From: an uncultured Candidatus Competibacteraceae bacterium
GTDB lineage: Bacteria; Pseudomonadota; Gammaproteobacteria; Competibacterales; Competibacteraceae
Reading direction: 5' to 3'
DNA: 8,736 bases
NCBI GenBank assembly: GCA_937872125.1
Contig: CALMNY010000403.1
Coordinates: 1 to 8,736, forward strand
The position numbers were made by a program, and so were the translations under genes. The notes beneath the pieces are model-generated. The model was not told the DNA's origin, searched no databases, and worked only from the letters and a program-made list of their open reading frames with translations. This document shows positions 1 through 6,435 of the stretch, piece by piece. The first letter of the stretch is position 1, and every line of letters starts with the position of its first letter.

Positions 1-1527
1 GACATACACGACATCGAAGGCGTCGCTGGCGCGTTCGCGCACGTAGTCGGCGATCTCGCCGGCGGTCCCGCTCAGGCCCTGGGCGGCGGCGTATTCGTAG
101 GTGTTGCCGGAGACATAGCTGTTGAGGCCATACGCCGAGCGATCCACGGTGACTTGGGCATTGGCGTAGGCGTTGGCCAATCCGTCGAGCAAGGCGGCGA
201 TCCCGCGATCTTTCAAGTAGCGGCCGGCGTTGTCGAAAAATTGGCCCCGGATGCAGGGTTTGCCCCAGGGGTCGGTGAGATAGCCCAGATGCTGGTTGAC
301 CGAGACGGCGCCCGCGCCGGCGCCCACGGCGCCCTGGCCTTTCCCCCGGTGGACGGTATGGATGCGCCCGTCTTGAAACACGAAGGTGACGGTGTCCAGA
401 TAGGCGCGCACGCAGGATTGCTCGCGCACCCCGACGGCATAGCCGGTCCAGACCGCATTGGCCACGCCGGGAATCCGCAACCCGTTGGCGGCGAGATTGT
501 CGGCGCCGGTGATGAGCTTGAAGCGAAACGGATCGGTCAAACGGCCCAGGAAGGGGACGCGGCCGACCAGCGGCGTCATCATCGAATTGTGGACCAGGGT
601 CGCGGCATCCGGGATCGTGTAGACGGGGATCACGGCCGAGGCGCCATCCCGCTCCGCCTTGACCGTGAAGGGATAGCGCTTGGGTTGGTAGGAGACGCTC
701 GTCACGGGCGCGCGGTGGGCGGACGCCAGGGCGCGCGCCGTCCCCCCGCCCGCGCTATAGGGCGTGACGGTGAGGTAATCGCCGCGCAGGCCCGGCATCC
801 AGCGCCCTGACGACGCCGGTCGCGGCGGCGCGCGGTCGGCCTCGGCGCTGCCGACCAGCCGATCGGCCAGCCCTTCCCACCCGGCGACGCCGCGCCACGG
901 ATCCAGGATTCCGGGCGCGAGCGGCGGTGTACCCGGTGCGGGGCCATCGGTCCTGGGCCTCCCCGCCTCGCCCGACGGCGCGAGGACACGATTGGCTTCG
1001 GAATGCCCCGCGCCCGTCCGGTTTTCCGGGCCCGATGCGCCGTCCTTCCCCTCCGCGCGCGCGGGCGGGTGGGCGCGCAGCGCGTTCACCTCGTCCGTCA
1101 ACCGGTCGATCTCCTGCTTCAGGCCGGGGTCCGGACGACGGGCGGCGAGTTCCCTGATTTTTTGATCGGCGGCCTCGCGCGCTTCGCGCAGGGCTTGGTT
1201 GAGCCGATCCGCCTCCTGCCGGGATTGCTGGGCGGCTTCTTGCGTCGCTTCGCGCACGGCGCGTTCGGCGCGCTCCCGGTCCACGATCCGCTGGTTTTCC
1301 GTCTGCTCGAACCGATAGCGCATGTCCTGCAAAAGCGCGGTCATCGCGCGCAGTTCGTCGGCATAGGTGGGGTCGTCGCCCCGGCGCACGGACGGCGCTT
1401 CCGCCCGGGTCTTCGCCGTCGAAACCGGCGACGAGTCCAGGCGAAACAGGGCGTACAGGCCGCCGAGACTCGCTACGGCGAGGCCGATGACGGCCAGCCT
1501 ACTGGCCGAGGACGAGAGGAGCGCCAT
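1..1527 (-). CDS. ICE conjugation scaffold protein, TIGR03752 (PFL_4705) family, VirB10/TraB-like; 3' end beyond window
   Basis: The open frame gives 509 residues without a stop up to the left edge, so the C-terminus is missing. Residues 10-28 form one N-terminal membrane segment. Residues about 55-152 are charged and rich in E, R, Q and A with heptad character, probably a periplasmic coiled coil. A low-complexity Pro/Gly linker follows (about 153-245). The conserved part begins near residue 285 and includes VYTIPDAATL, MTPLVGRVP, DPFRFKLITGADNL, SCVRAYLDTVTFVF and GYLTDPWGKPCI. This is the layout I know from the TIGR03752 family, which takes the VirB10/TraB place linking inner and outer membrane in type G conjugation systems; that role is an inference from the family. 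The ATG at 1527 lies 29 nt inside the upstream gene and has an AGGCGG ribosome binding site 9 nt before it (1542-1537). The frame is read in full and looks intact. Confidence 0.9.
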   Translation of the reverse strand, partial: MALLSSSASRLAVIGLAVASLGGLYALFRLDSSPVSTAKTRAEAPSVRRGDDPTYADELRAMTALLQDMRYRFEQTENQRIVDRERAERAVREATQEAAQQSRQEADRLNQALREAREAADQKIRELAARRPDPGLKQEIDRLTDEVNALRAHPPARAEGKDGASGPENRTGAGHSEANRVLAPSGEAGRPRTDGPAPGTPPLAPGILDPWRGVAGWEGLADRLVGSAEADRAPPRPASSGRWMPGLRGDYLTVTPYSAGGGTARALASAHRAPVTSVSYQPKRYPFTVKAERDGASAVIPVYTIPDAATLVHNSMMTPLVGRVPFLGRLTDPFRFKLITGADNLAANGLRIPGVANAVWTGYAVGVREQSCVRAYLDTVTFVFQDGRIHTVHRGKGQGAVGAGAGAVSVNQHLGYLTDPWGKPCIRGQFFDNAGRYLKDRGIAALLDGLANAYANAQVTVDRSAYGLNSYVSGNTYEYAAAQGLSGTAGEIADYVRERASDAFDVVYV

Positions 1528-2593
1528 GAGGGATGACCGCCTGGTTGAAGGGTTGCTCGGTCACGACCGCCCAAACCGTACCGTGATGGCCGCTCCCGGC
1601 GGGTTCGAGGGTGGGATGGAGCGCGGCGACAAACAACAGGCGGCCGCGCAGCGCCTTCGGTTCAAAGGGCACGGAACGGGACCCGGGGTTGTCAACGCCG
1701 AGCGCGGTCACATGCAACGTCCCCGCCTGCCATTGCCGCAAGGGGCGGATTTGCAAACTGGCCGCCGGCCACCGCACCCACGCGCGCACGGCGATGGGCC
1801 GCACCGCGACCGGCGTCGCGTCGAGTTTCGGAATCAGGCGGGCCGGGCCGCTGTAGTGGGCCAGCGCGAAGCGGGCCAGGGCGGCGTAGCGGGCGCGGGG
1901 GTTGCGCCCGCTCGCGCCAGGCAACCCCGGGCGGAGAAAATCGGGAATCAGGGCCGCCGCCGCTGCTTCCAGTCGCGCCGGGTCGGTCGGCGCGTTCGTC
2001 TGGGCCTGGATGGACGCTTCCAGCGCGGGGTCGCGCACGACGAGACGTTCCGGCGTCGCCCCCTCCGTCCGCGCGCGGACATCGAGTTGATAGAGCGCGC
2101 CACTGACGGCAGTCGCGAGGACGCGCGCGGACGGAAACGGGGCGTGCGCGAGCCAGTGCAATTGCCCGGTGGGGGAGAGCACCACGCGCGACATGGCGCT
2201 GACCGGTTGCGGAAGATCGAGATCCGCGATGGGTTCGGGAAAATCAATCCGTCGTTCCACACCCACTTTCAGGACGACCGGCAGCGGATCGCCCTGCCAA
2301 ATCGTTTGGACCGCGGCGGCGCTTTCCGGGGACGCCGCGGGCGGGCCGGCGTCGGTTGGCGGGCCGGCGTCTGCCGTGGACGCGGGGGAGGCCGCGGGTG
2401 CGACATCCGCGGCGATCATGGCGGTATCCGCCCCGGGGTATGGGGGGATCACCGAGGTGCGGGTGGTTTCTCCCCCGCGTGGCGCGGTGGAGGCGGGCGG
2501 CGCCAGGGGCGGCTGCGCGTGCGCGGGCGCCAGCGCCAGCGCCAGCCCCAGCGCGTATCCTCTCCACCCGAACGGCAGGTCACAGCCAGTCAT
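1499..2593 (-). CDS. ICE conjugation protein, TIGR03749 / DUF3438 (PFL_4704) family, VirB9/TraK-like
   Basis: A 364-residue exported protein. A signal peptide covers residues 1-26, with a LALALAP hydrophobic core and cleavage after AHA. Residues 27-97 form an Ala/Pro/Ser/Thr linker containing a DAGPP repeat. The conserved N-terminal domain starts at about residue 98, with IWQGDPLPVVLKVGVERRI followed by FPEP, and continues through the segment around LSPTGQLHWLA and GALYQLDVRA. The C-terminal domain (about 235-355) ends with LRGRLLFVAALHP and VTEQPFNQAV, both typical of the family as I recall it. By position and domain order it should be the secretin-proximal, VirB9/TraK-like core part; that is inference. 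The chosen ATG at 2593 overlaps the previous stop as ATGA and has an excellent AGGAGG 7 nt upstream (2606-2601). An upstream TTG extension in the same frame lacks such a site and would precede the signal peptide. Spacing suggests coupling to both neighbours. Confidence 0.9.
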   Translation of the reverse strand: MTGCDLPFGWRGYALGLALALAPAHAQPPLAPPASTAPRGGETTRTSVIPPYPGADTAMIAADVAPAASPASTADAGPPTDAGPPAASPESAAAVQTIWQGDPLPVVLKVGVERRIDFPEPIADLDLPQPVSAMSRVVLSPTGQLHWLAHAPFPSARVLATAVSGALYQLDVRARTEGATPERLVVRDPALEASIQAQTNAPTDPARLEAAAAALIPDFLRPGLPGASGRNPRARYAALARFALAHYSGPARLIPKLDATPVAVRPIAVRAWVRWPAASLQIRPLRQWQAGTLHVTALGVDNPGSRSVPFEPKALRGRLLFVAALHPTLEPAGSGHHGTVWAVVTEQPFNQAVIPHGAPLVLGQ

Positions 2594-3231
2594 CGGGTTG
2601 CCTCCTGGGGTTGGCCGCTTTCTTCCACGGGTTGTGGCCCGGGCGGCAGATAACAATCAAAGGCCAGTTGATAGGGATTTTTTTCGAGTGGGACGGCGTA
2701 ATGCACGATGCGCAAGGGATAGGCATAGCGCCGGTGGCGCGTCTCGATGCCCTTGACGTGTTCTTCCAGCACGAATTCCAGATGGACTTCCCAGGCGCCT
2801 TGGCCCAGGCGAGTCACCTGGCGGGGGTCGAACAGCGTGTCGGTCGCCGGCAAGAGCCGCCGGGTGCGGCTGGTGTACAGGCTCTGGTTACGTTGCTGGT
2901 GCAATTTGAGATCGGCGTAACACCGTTCCGTGATGAAATCTCGCCCCTCCTCCAGATTGCGCGGGTAGTCCTGGGCGCAATCCTCGCGGCAGTAGTTGAG
3001 TTGGGTGATGAGGTGTTCCGCGAACGCATACACGTTCGCGGGCCAGATTTCGTTGGGCTTGATGATTTGCGGACGGCTCAAGTCCGGCGGCACGTGCACG
3101 TTCAGGAGCGTCGGCATCCGGATCCAGCCGATGGCGAACAGCGCCAGCAGCGCGAGCTGCAGGCCGACGATGCGGTTGCGATACCGCAGTTGTTGCTGGA
3201 GCTGGCTCACCGGGGTGTGGGCGTCCGTCAT
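2590..3231 (-). CDS. ICE conjugation protein, TIGR03746 / DUF2895 (PFL_4703) family, VirB8/TraE-like
   Basis: A 213-residue single-pass membrane protein. A short cytoplasmic N-terminus (VSQLQQQLRYRNRI) precedes one membrane helix at residues 21-37, followed by a periplasmic domain. The sequence VHVPPDLSRPQIIKPNEIWPAN-VYAFA after the helix is characteristic of DUF2895. The later YPRNLEEGRDFITERCYADLK and LLPATD segments also fit the family. Topology and gene order make it the likely VirB8/TraE counterpart of the inner-membrane complex. Its Cys residues (81, 85, 104, 193) are periplasmic and could pair. The ATG at 3231 is 16 nt after the previous stop. Its ribosome binding site is weak (GAGCC region), so translation may depend on coupling. 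A TTG at 3267 would add 12 residues and overlap the upstream gene by 20 nt; I consider it less likely because the ATG gives the usual short N-terminus. Confidence 0.88.
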   Translation of the reverse strand: MTDAHTPVSQLQQQLRYRNRIVGLQLALLALFAIGWIRMPTLLNVHVPPDLSRPQIIKPNEIWPANVYAFAEHLITQLNYCREDCAQDYPRNLEEGRDFITERCYADLKLHQQRNQSLYTSRTRRLLPATDTLFDPRQVTRLGQGAWEVHLEFVLEEHVKGIETRHRRYAYPLRIVHYAVPLEKNPYQLAFDCYLPPGPQPVEESGQPQEATR

Positions 3232-3247
3232 GGCGGTAGGCTCGGCG

Positions 3248-3607
3248 TTAGCGCGGCGCCCGGACAACGGGCGGGTTGGACCGGGGGAGACGGCGTCCGT
3301 ATTGATAGCGACGGCCGGGCTTGATCAAGGCGGGTCCTTGGGCGATCTTGCGGTGCCGCTCGAAATACAAGGGCTTGCCGGCCCGGAACCGATGAATGCG
3401 ATGCAACAGGCCATACGCCAGAGCCAGCCACCCTACGAGCACGAGACCGAGAACCCCCGGTGAGCGCAACAGCAGGACGAGTCCCACCAGGGTGAGCAAC
3501 GCGACCGCGCCGGATTGATACAAAGCGGCTTTGATTTCGGTCCAGGTGCAGCCGAAGTACACCAAGGGTTCGCGATCCAATTGATGGAGGGTCTGCTCTG
3601 GCTTCAT
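3248..3607 (-). CDS. ICE conjugation membrane protein, TIGR03750 / DUF3487 family
   Basis: A 119-residue small membrane protein. The N-terminal sequence LDREPLVYFGCTWTEI (residues 10-25) is the family hallmark: L-x-R-E-P-x-V-x-x-G-C-T-x-x-E. Two membrane helices follow (about 32-48 and 50-68), then a basic cytoplasmic tail with GKPLYFERHRK. This R-G/K-P-x-x-Y pattern is also usual in the family. Members lie between DUF2976 and DUF2895 genes in type G conjugation clusters, as here. The fold of two short helices plus a basic tail recalls VirB3/TraL, but I treat that as a hypothesis only. The ATG at 3607 is 9 nt after the previous stop, and the stop is part of a GAGGG ribosome binding site (about 3618-3614), a typical coupling arrangement. 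Confidence 0.88.
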   Translation of the reverse strand: MKPEQTLHQLDREPLVYFGCTWTEIKAALYQSGAVALLTLVGLVLLLRSPGVLGLVLVGWLALAYGLLHRIHRFRAGKPLYFERHRKIAQGPALIKPGRRYQYGRRLPRSNPPVVRAPR

Positions 3608-3616
3608 CGGACGCCC

Positions 3617-4108
3617 TCAGCCGATCGTGACGTTGGGGTTGATGGTCAGGTTGTTCATCCAGTCGATGACCAGGGCGATCAGCACGGCGGCCACCACCAG
3701 CACGGCGATGATGAACGCCACGTTTTTGATGAAGACGCCCCATTCGCCGTGGCGCCGGGCGTCGCTGACGGCGGTAAAGACATCGCCGACTCCGCCCATC
3801 ACGCCGAAGCCGATCATGACGACACCGCCGGCGATGGCCATCATGATCAGCACCGTGACGACCTTGACCAGGAACGGTTTGTCGATCAGCGAGCTCGGCA
3901 GGATTTTGTCGAGCGCGAAGTTGCCGGTGGATTGGGCCTGGGCCCACTCCGGCGCCGCCAGCACACCGATCAGGACGATGAGGCACAGACCGGTTGCGGG
4001 ACTGATCGCCGGCCACGCGCGGCGGAGGGTTGCACGCCACCCGCCCGGCGCCAGGAACGAGGTCGGCGGGGTCGCGCCCACGCCCGCGTATGGAGACAGA
4101 GACATCAT
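3617..4108 (-). CDS. ICE conjugation membrane protein, TIGR03745 / DUF2976 (PFL_4702) family; pilin-like topology
   Basis: A 163-residue protein with a long leader and two mature membrane segments. The leader (1-59) has a basic n-region (WRATLRR), a hydrophobic stretch (about 38-52) and a likely signal-peptidase site at AQA-Q (56-59). After a short segment (FALDKILPSSLIDKPF) come helices at about 82-105 and 129-150, separated by DARRHGEWG. The protein ends soon after the second helix. A long leader and two helices joined by a short basic loop are what VirB2/TraA conjugative pilins look like, so this is a reasonable pilin candidate. The family itself is only described as an integral membrane protein, so that role is inferred. 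The ATG at 4108 overlaps the previous stop as ATGA and has AGGAG 10 nt upstream (4123-4119). The following ATG at 4105 is a less favourable alternative. Confidence 0.87.
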   Translation of the reverse strand: MMSLSPYAGVGATPPTSFLAPGGWRATLRRAWPAISPATGLCLIVLIGVLAAPEWAQAQSTGNFALDKILPSSLIDKPFLVKVVTVLIMMAIAGGVVMIGFGVMGGVGDVFTAVSDARRHGEWGVFIKNVAFIIAVLVVAAVLIALVIDWMNNLTINPNVTIG

Positions 4109-4392
4109 TGGTAGAAGACTCCTAAAACAGCAACCAAAGCAACGAACGCCGCCACGACCAGCAGCAGCACCTGCGGCGCGCGGGCCGAATCGCCCCCGCG
4201 CGCCACCTCCGAACCGACGTGGAGCAGCCAGCCCAGAACCAGGACCGTCCCCACCGCCACGCACACCGCGATCAAGCTGCCCGCGAGGGTCGGCGCGCGC
4301 AGGTGGGTGGCGGCGGCAAAGACGCGCAACACCTCGCTCATGGCAGGGGCCTGGGTCGCCAGGCCGGCCGCCCACCCTGCACTGAAATCCAT
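4105..4392 (-). CDS. ICE conjugation membrane protein, TIGR03758 / DUF3262 (PFL_4701) family
   Basis: A 95-residue protein made mainly of two membrane helices, at about residues 37-58 (LAGSLIAVCVAVGTVLVLGW) and 73-93. A short loop with HVGSEVARGGDSAR lies between them, and a soluble N-terminus precedes. The family usually has an F-x-x-G N-terminal segment, two helices and a W-rich loop; here the beginning MDFSAGWAAG fits, while the middle is diverged. Recognition rests on length, topology and its invariant place between a RAQPRD gene and a DUF2976 gene. It is presumably an inner-membrane accessory of pilus assembly. The ATG at 4392 lies 16 nt after the RAQPRD stop. The stop overlaps the next start as ATGA. 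Confidence 0.8.
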   Translation of the reverse strand: MDFSAGWAAGLATQAPAMSEVLRVFAAATHLRAPTLAGSLIAVCVAVGTVLVLGWLLHVGSEVARGGDSARAPQVLLLVVAAFVALVAVLGVFYQ

Positions 4393-4408
4393 GGCCCGCC
4401 CGCCAGGG

Positions 4409-4756
4409 TCAACGCCGCCGCGTCAGGGACGCGCCCGCCGGCGCGGGCGGCGCGGCGTGGACGACGCGATGGCGCTCGTTGAGATAGTCCGCGCTGCGCG
4501 CCCGCGTTACCCGTAACTGCTCCAGCAAGGCGGCATAGTTGAAGGTGACGGGCGCGCGATCCGCCCGGTAGCGGTCGGCCAACCGCTCGGTCTGATCGAT
4601 CAGGTAATCCAGTTCCTGGATCAGGGCGGCGATGTCCGCCTGCTGGCGCGCGGCGTCCACGGAGGCCGCGTGGCTCAGGCCCGCCGCGCCGAGACCTCCG
4701 GTCAAGACCATCCCACCGATGAACGCCCATGCAGAATGACGAGAGATACGGATCAT
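4409..4756 (-). CDS. RAQPRD-family ICE protein (TIGR01690), exported; signature motif diverged
   Basis: A 115-residue exported protein. A signal peptide covers residues 1-30, with cleavage after SHA. A helical domain follows, with IAALIQELDYLIDQTERLA and TFNYAALLEQLRVTRARSADYL. These correspond to the conserved helices of the plasmid RAQPRD family, in which aromatic F-x-Y and YL positions precede the naming motif RAQPRD. Here the motif region reads NERHRVV (93-99), so the name-giving residues are not kept. The tail is Pro/Ala-rich and ends in basic residues. Function is unknown for the whole family; members are found only in conjugation clusters and are predicted to be periplasmic. The ATG at 4756 overlaps the transglycosylase stop as ATGA and has a strong GGAGGA ribosome binding site (4770-4765). 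Confidence 0.85.
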   Translation of the reverse strand: MIRISRHSAWAFIGGMVLTGGLGAAGLSHAASVDAARQQADIAALIQELDYLIDQTERLADRYRADRAPVTFNYAALLEQLRVTRARSADYLNERHRVVHAAPPAPAGASLTRRR

Positions 4757-5649
4757 GAGGCCGGTCCTCCGGCTGAGCGCGCGAGGTGATGGATGACCCG
4801 GCGCACGTACTGTTGGGTTTCCCGGTAGGGCGGCACCTGGTTACCGTACTTTTGCACCGCCCCTTCGCCGGCGTTGTAGCCCGCCAGGGCCAGTTCCAGG
4901 TCGCCGTGGAAGGTGTTCAGCAGCCAGCCGAGGTAGCGCGCGCCGGCCCGCAGATTGCGGGCCGGGTCGGTGCGCGCCGCGCGCGGCACGCCAAAGCGTT
5001 CCGCCGTGGCCGGCATCAGCTGCATCAGGCCGACGGCGCCTTTGGGCGAAACCGCCTGGGGGTCGTAGCCGGACTCGGTGGCGACCACGGCATGCACCAG
5101 CGCCGCGGGGAGGTTTTCCTCCGCCGCTACCTGGGCGATCAACGCCCCCCAGGGGGCACGGGCGCTCGCCCCCGGCCGCCGGGCCGCCGCGATGGCGGGG
5201 GTGGGGGAACCGTGGGGCGGGGCCCGGAGCGCCCCGGCGAGTTGACGCGCGGCTTCCTGGAGGGTGACGCGCGGTTGCGTTGCCGTGTGCAGGGGCAACC
5301 GGTCCGGGTCCCAGCGCAACGCCAGGGGGCCGACATACAGGGTCAGCCCCGCGCGCTGCCCGGCGGCCAGGACCGTGGCCATGGCTTCGCGGGTTTCGGG
5401 ATAGACGCGCTCACAGCGCGCGCCCGCACAGGCGCGCACGGTCCAGGGCCAGGGCGTCGGGACGGGCGCGTAGGGCGATTGCCGGCCCGAGGCGCGCAGC
5501 GCCAGGGCGTACAAGCCGTCGGCCGACAGCCCGTGCCGGGCGGCGACGAGCCGGTACACCGGCGGCACTTCAGCGCCAACCGGCCCGGCGGCCAGTCCGG
5601 TGCTGGCGAGTACCATCGCGAGAAGCGCAGGGTGCGGGCGCGGGCTCAC
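4753..5649 (-). CDS. Lytic transglycosylase, two-domain: degenerate N-terminal domain plus active-looking SLT domain
   Basis: A 298-residue exported protein. A GTG start at 5649 overlaps the previous stop as GTGA, follows a G-rich tract (5659-5654) and gives a proper signal peptide (1-26, cleavage after VGA). Starting there is preferable to the in-frame ATG 11 codons later, which would lose the basic n-region. Residues about 30-142 resemble the transglycosylase domain typical of ICE proteins of this position (LYALALRASGR, PWPWT). However, the catalytic Glu place in 'ESG' is Ala53 and the GLMQ region reads VGPLALRW (106-113). Residues about 167-290 are a complete family-1 SLT domain with catalytic Glu192 in TESGY, GLMQLMPAT (207-215), NLRAGARYL and AGYNAGE (257-262). 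It should cut peptidoglycan to let the conjugation machine through; the first domain may only bind the substrate. It is clearly a paralogue of the preceding gene. Confidence 0.88.
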   Translation of the reverse strand: MSPRPHPALLAMVLASTGLAAGPVGAEVPPVYRLVAARHGLSADGLYALALRASGRQSPYAPVPTPWPWTVRACAGARCERVYPETREAMATVLAAGQRAGLTLYVGPLALRWDPDRLPLHTATQPRVTLQEAARQLAGALRAPPHGSPTPAIAAARRPGASARAPWGALIAQVAAEENLPAALVHAVVATESGYDPQAVSPKGAVGLMQLMPATAERFGVPRAARTDPARNLRAGARYLGWLLNTFHGDLELALAGYNAGEGAVQKYGNQVPPYRETQQYVRRVIHHLARSAGGPAS

Positions 5650-6434
5650 TGGACCCCCCAATCGGAAAAATCGCGCCGGCGATCGCGCGGCTCGGCCGCC
5701 GGATGGCCGCGGGCGCGTTCGAGGCGATACGCGTTCGCGCGCGGTTCCAGCGCGAGCGCCTGCCGACGCCGCCGGTAGCCCGCGTAGTTCGCCAGGACGA
5801 GGCGCACGTACTGTTGGGTTTCCCGATAGGGCGGCACCTGGTGGCCGTACTTTTGCACCGCCCCTTCGCCGGCGTTGTAGCCCGCCAGGGCGAGCGGCAG
5901 CGCCCCATGGAAGCGCCGGATCAGCCATTTCAGATACCGGACGCCGGCGCGAACGTTCTGGGCCGGGTCGGCACGCGCCGCGCGGGCGACGCCAAACCGC
6001 ACCCCCGTGGCCGGCATCAACTGCATCAGGCCCACCGCGCCGGCGGGCGAGCGGGCGTGGGGGTGATAGCCGGATTCCTGGGTAATCACCGCATGGACCA
6101 GCGCCGGATCCACGCCCTCGCTCAGGGCGATGGCGTCGATGAGGGGCGTGAGCGCGCTCCGGCGCGCTGCGAGCGTCCGATTCAACCCGGGGCCGGCGCC
6201 AGGGTGGGCGGCCGCGCGCGGGTCGCCGGGCGGCCGTGGGATCGCCGGCGTCCGGGGAACGCGGCCCGTGATCGCCCTGCCTTCGTCCGTCAGCGGCGAG
6301 GCGGAGCGGGGATGAAACCATTCGCGCAACGCCCGCTCGTCGGCGTCCGGCGCGGTCTGCCCGGACGGCGGCGCGGGCTTGCCGGAGCACGCGGCGATCA
6401 GCACGACGCACAGGCCCACGAGCGCGCGACCCAT
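5646..6434 (-). CDS. Lipoprotein lytic transglycosylase (SLT family)
   Basis: A 262-residue protein with a lipoprotein signal: hydrophobic segment 4-15 and lipobox IAAC, Cys16 lipidated. A disordered Pro/Ala/Arg linker (17-92) precedes the catalytic domain (about 95-218). That domain has ALVHAVITQESGY with catalytic Glu120, GAVGLMQLMPAT (132-143), NVRAGVRYLKWL, and LALAGYNAGEGAVQKYG (181-197), all hallmarks of Slt70-type enzymes, and a basic tail (219-262). The protein would be anchored in a membrane facing the periplasm and cut glycan strands with formation of 1,6-anhydro ends, making room for the conjugation channel. Transglycosylases at this position (PFL_4694-like) are a constant of these clusters. 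The ATG at 6434 is 1 nt after the previous stop; no strong ribosome binding site is visible, which suggests coupling. The C-terminal half shares a nearly identical DNA block with the next gene. Confidence 0.92.
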   Translation of the reverse strand: MGRALVGLCVVLIAACSGKPAPPSGQTAPDADERALREWFHPRSASPLTDEGRAITGRVPRTPAIPRPPGDPRAAAHPGAGPGLNRTLAARRSALTPLIDAIALSEGVDPALVHAVITQESGYHPHARSPAGAVGLMQLMPATGVRFGVARAARADPAQNVRAGVRYLKWLIRRFHGALPLALAGYNAGEGAVQKYGHQVPPYRETQQYVRLVLANYAGYRRRRQALALEPRANAYRLERARGHPAAEPRDRRRDFSDWGVQ

Positions 6435-6435
6435 C

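Noticed and set aside
1367..2653. Long rightward open frame of 428 codons opposite the DUF3438 gene
   Set aside because: It is antisense to a gene with clear family motifs, signal peptide and ribosome binding site. Its own translation is Arg/Gly-rich and featureless, as expected from GC-rich shadow frames.
2356..3324. Rightward frame of 322 codons opposite the DUF2895 and DUF3438 genes
   Set aside because: It crosses the boundary of two recognised minus-strand genes and has no family features; a shadow frame.
5650..6411. In-frame upstream extension of the second transglycosylase (total 552 codons)
   Set aside because: It overlaps the first transglycosylase entirely in another frame, is Arg-rich and meaningless, and would bury the signal peptide that starts at the GTG at 5649.
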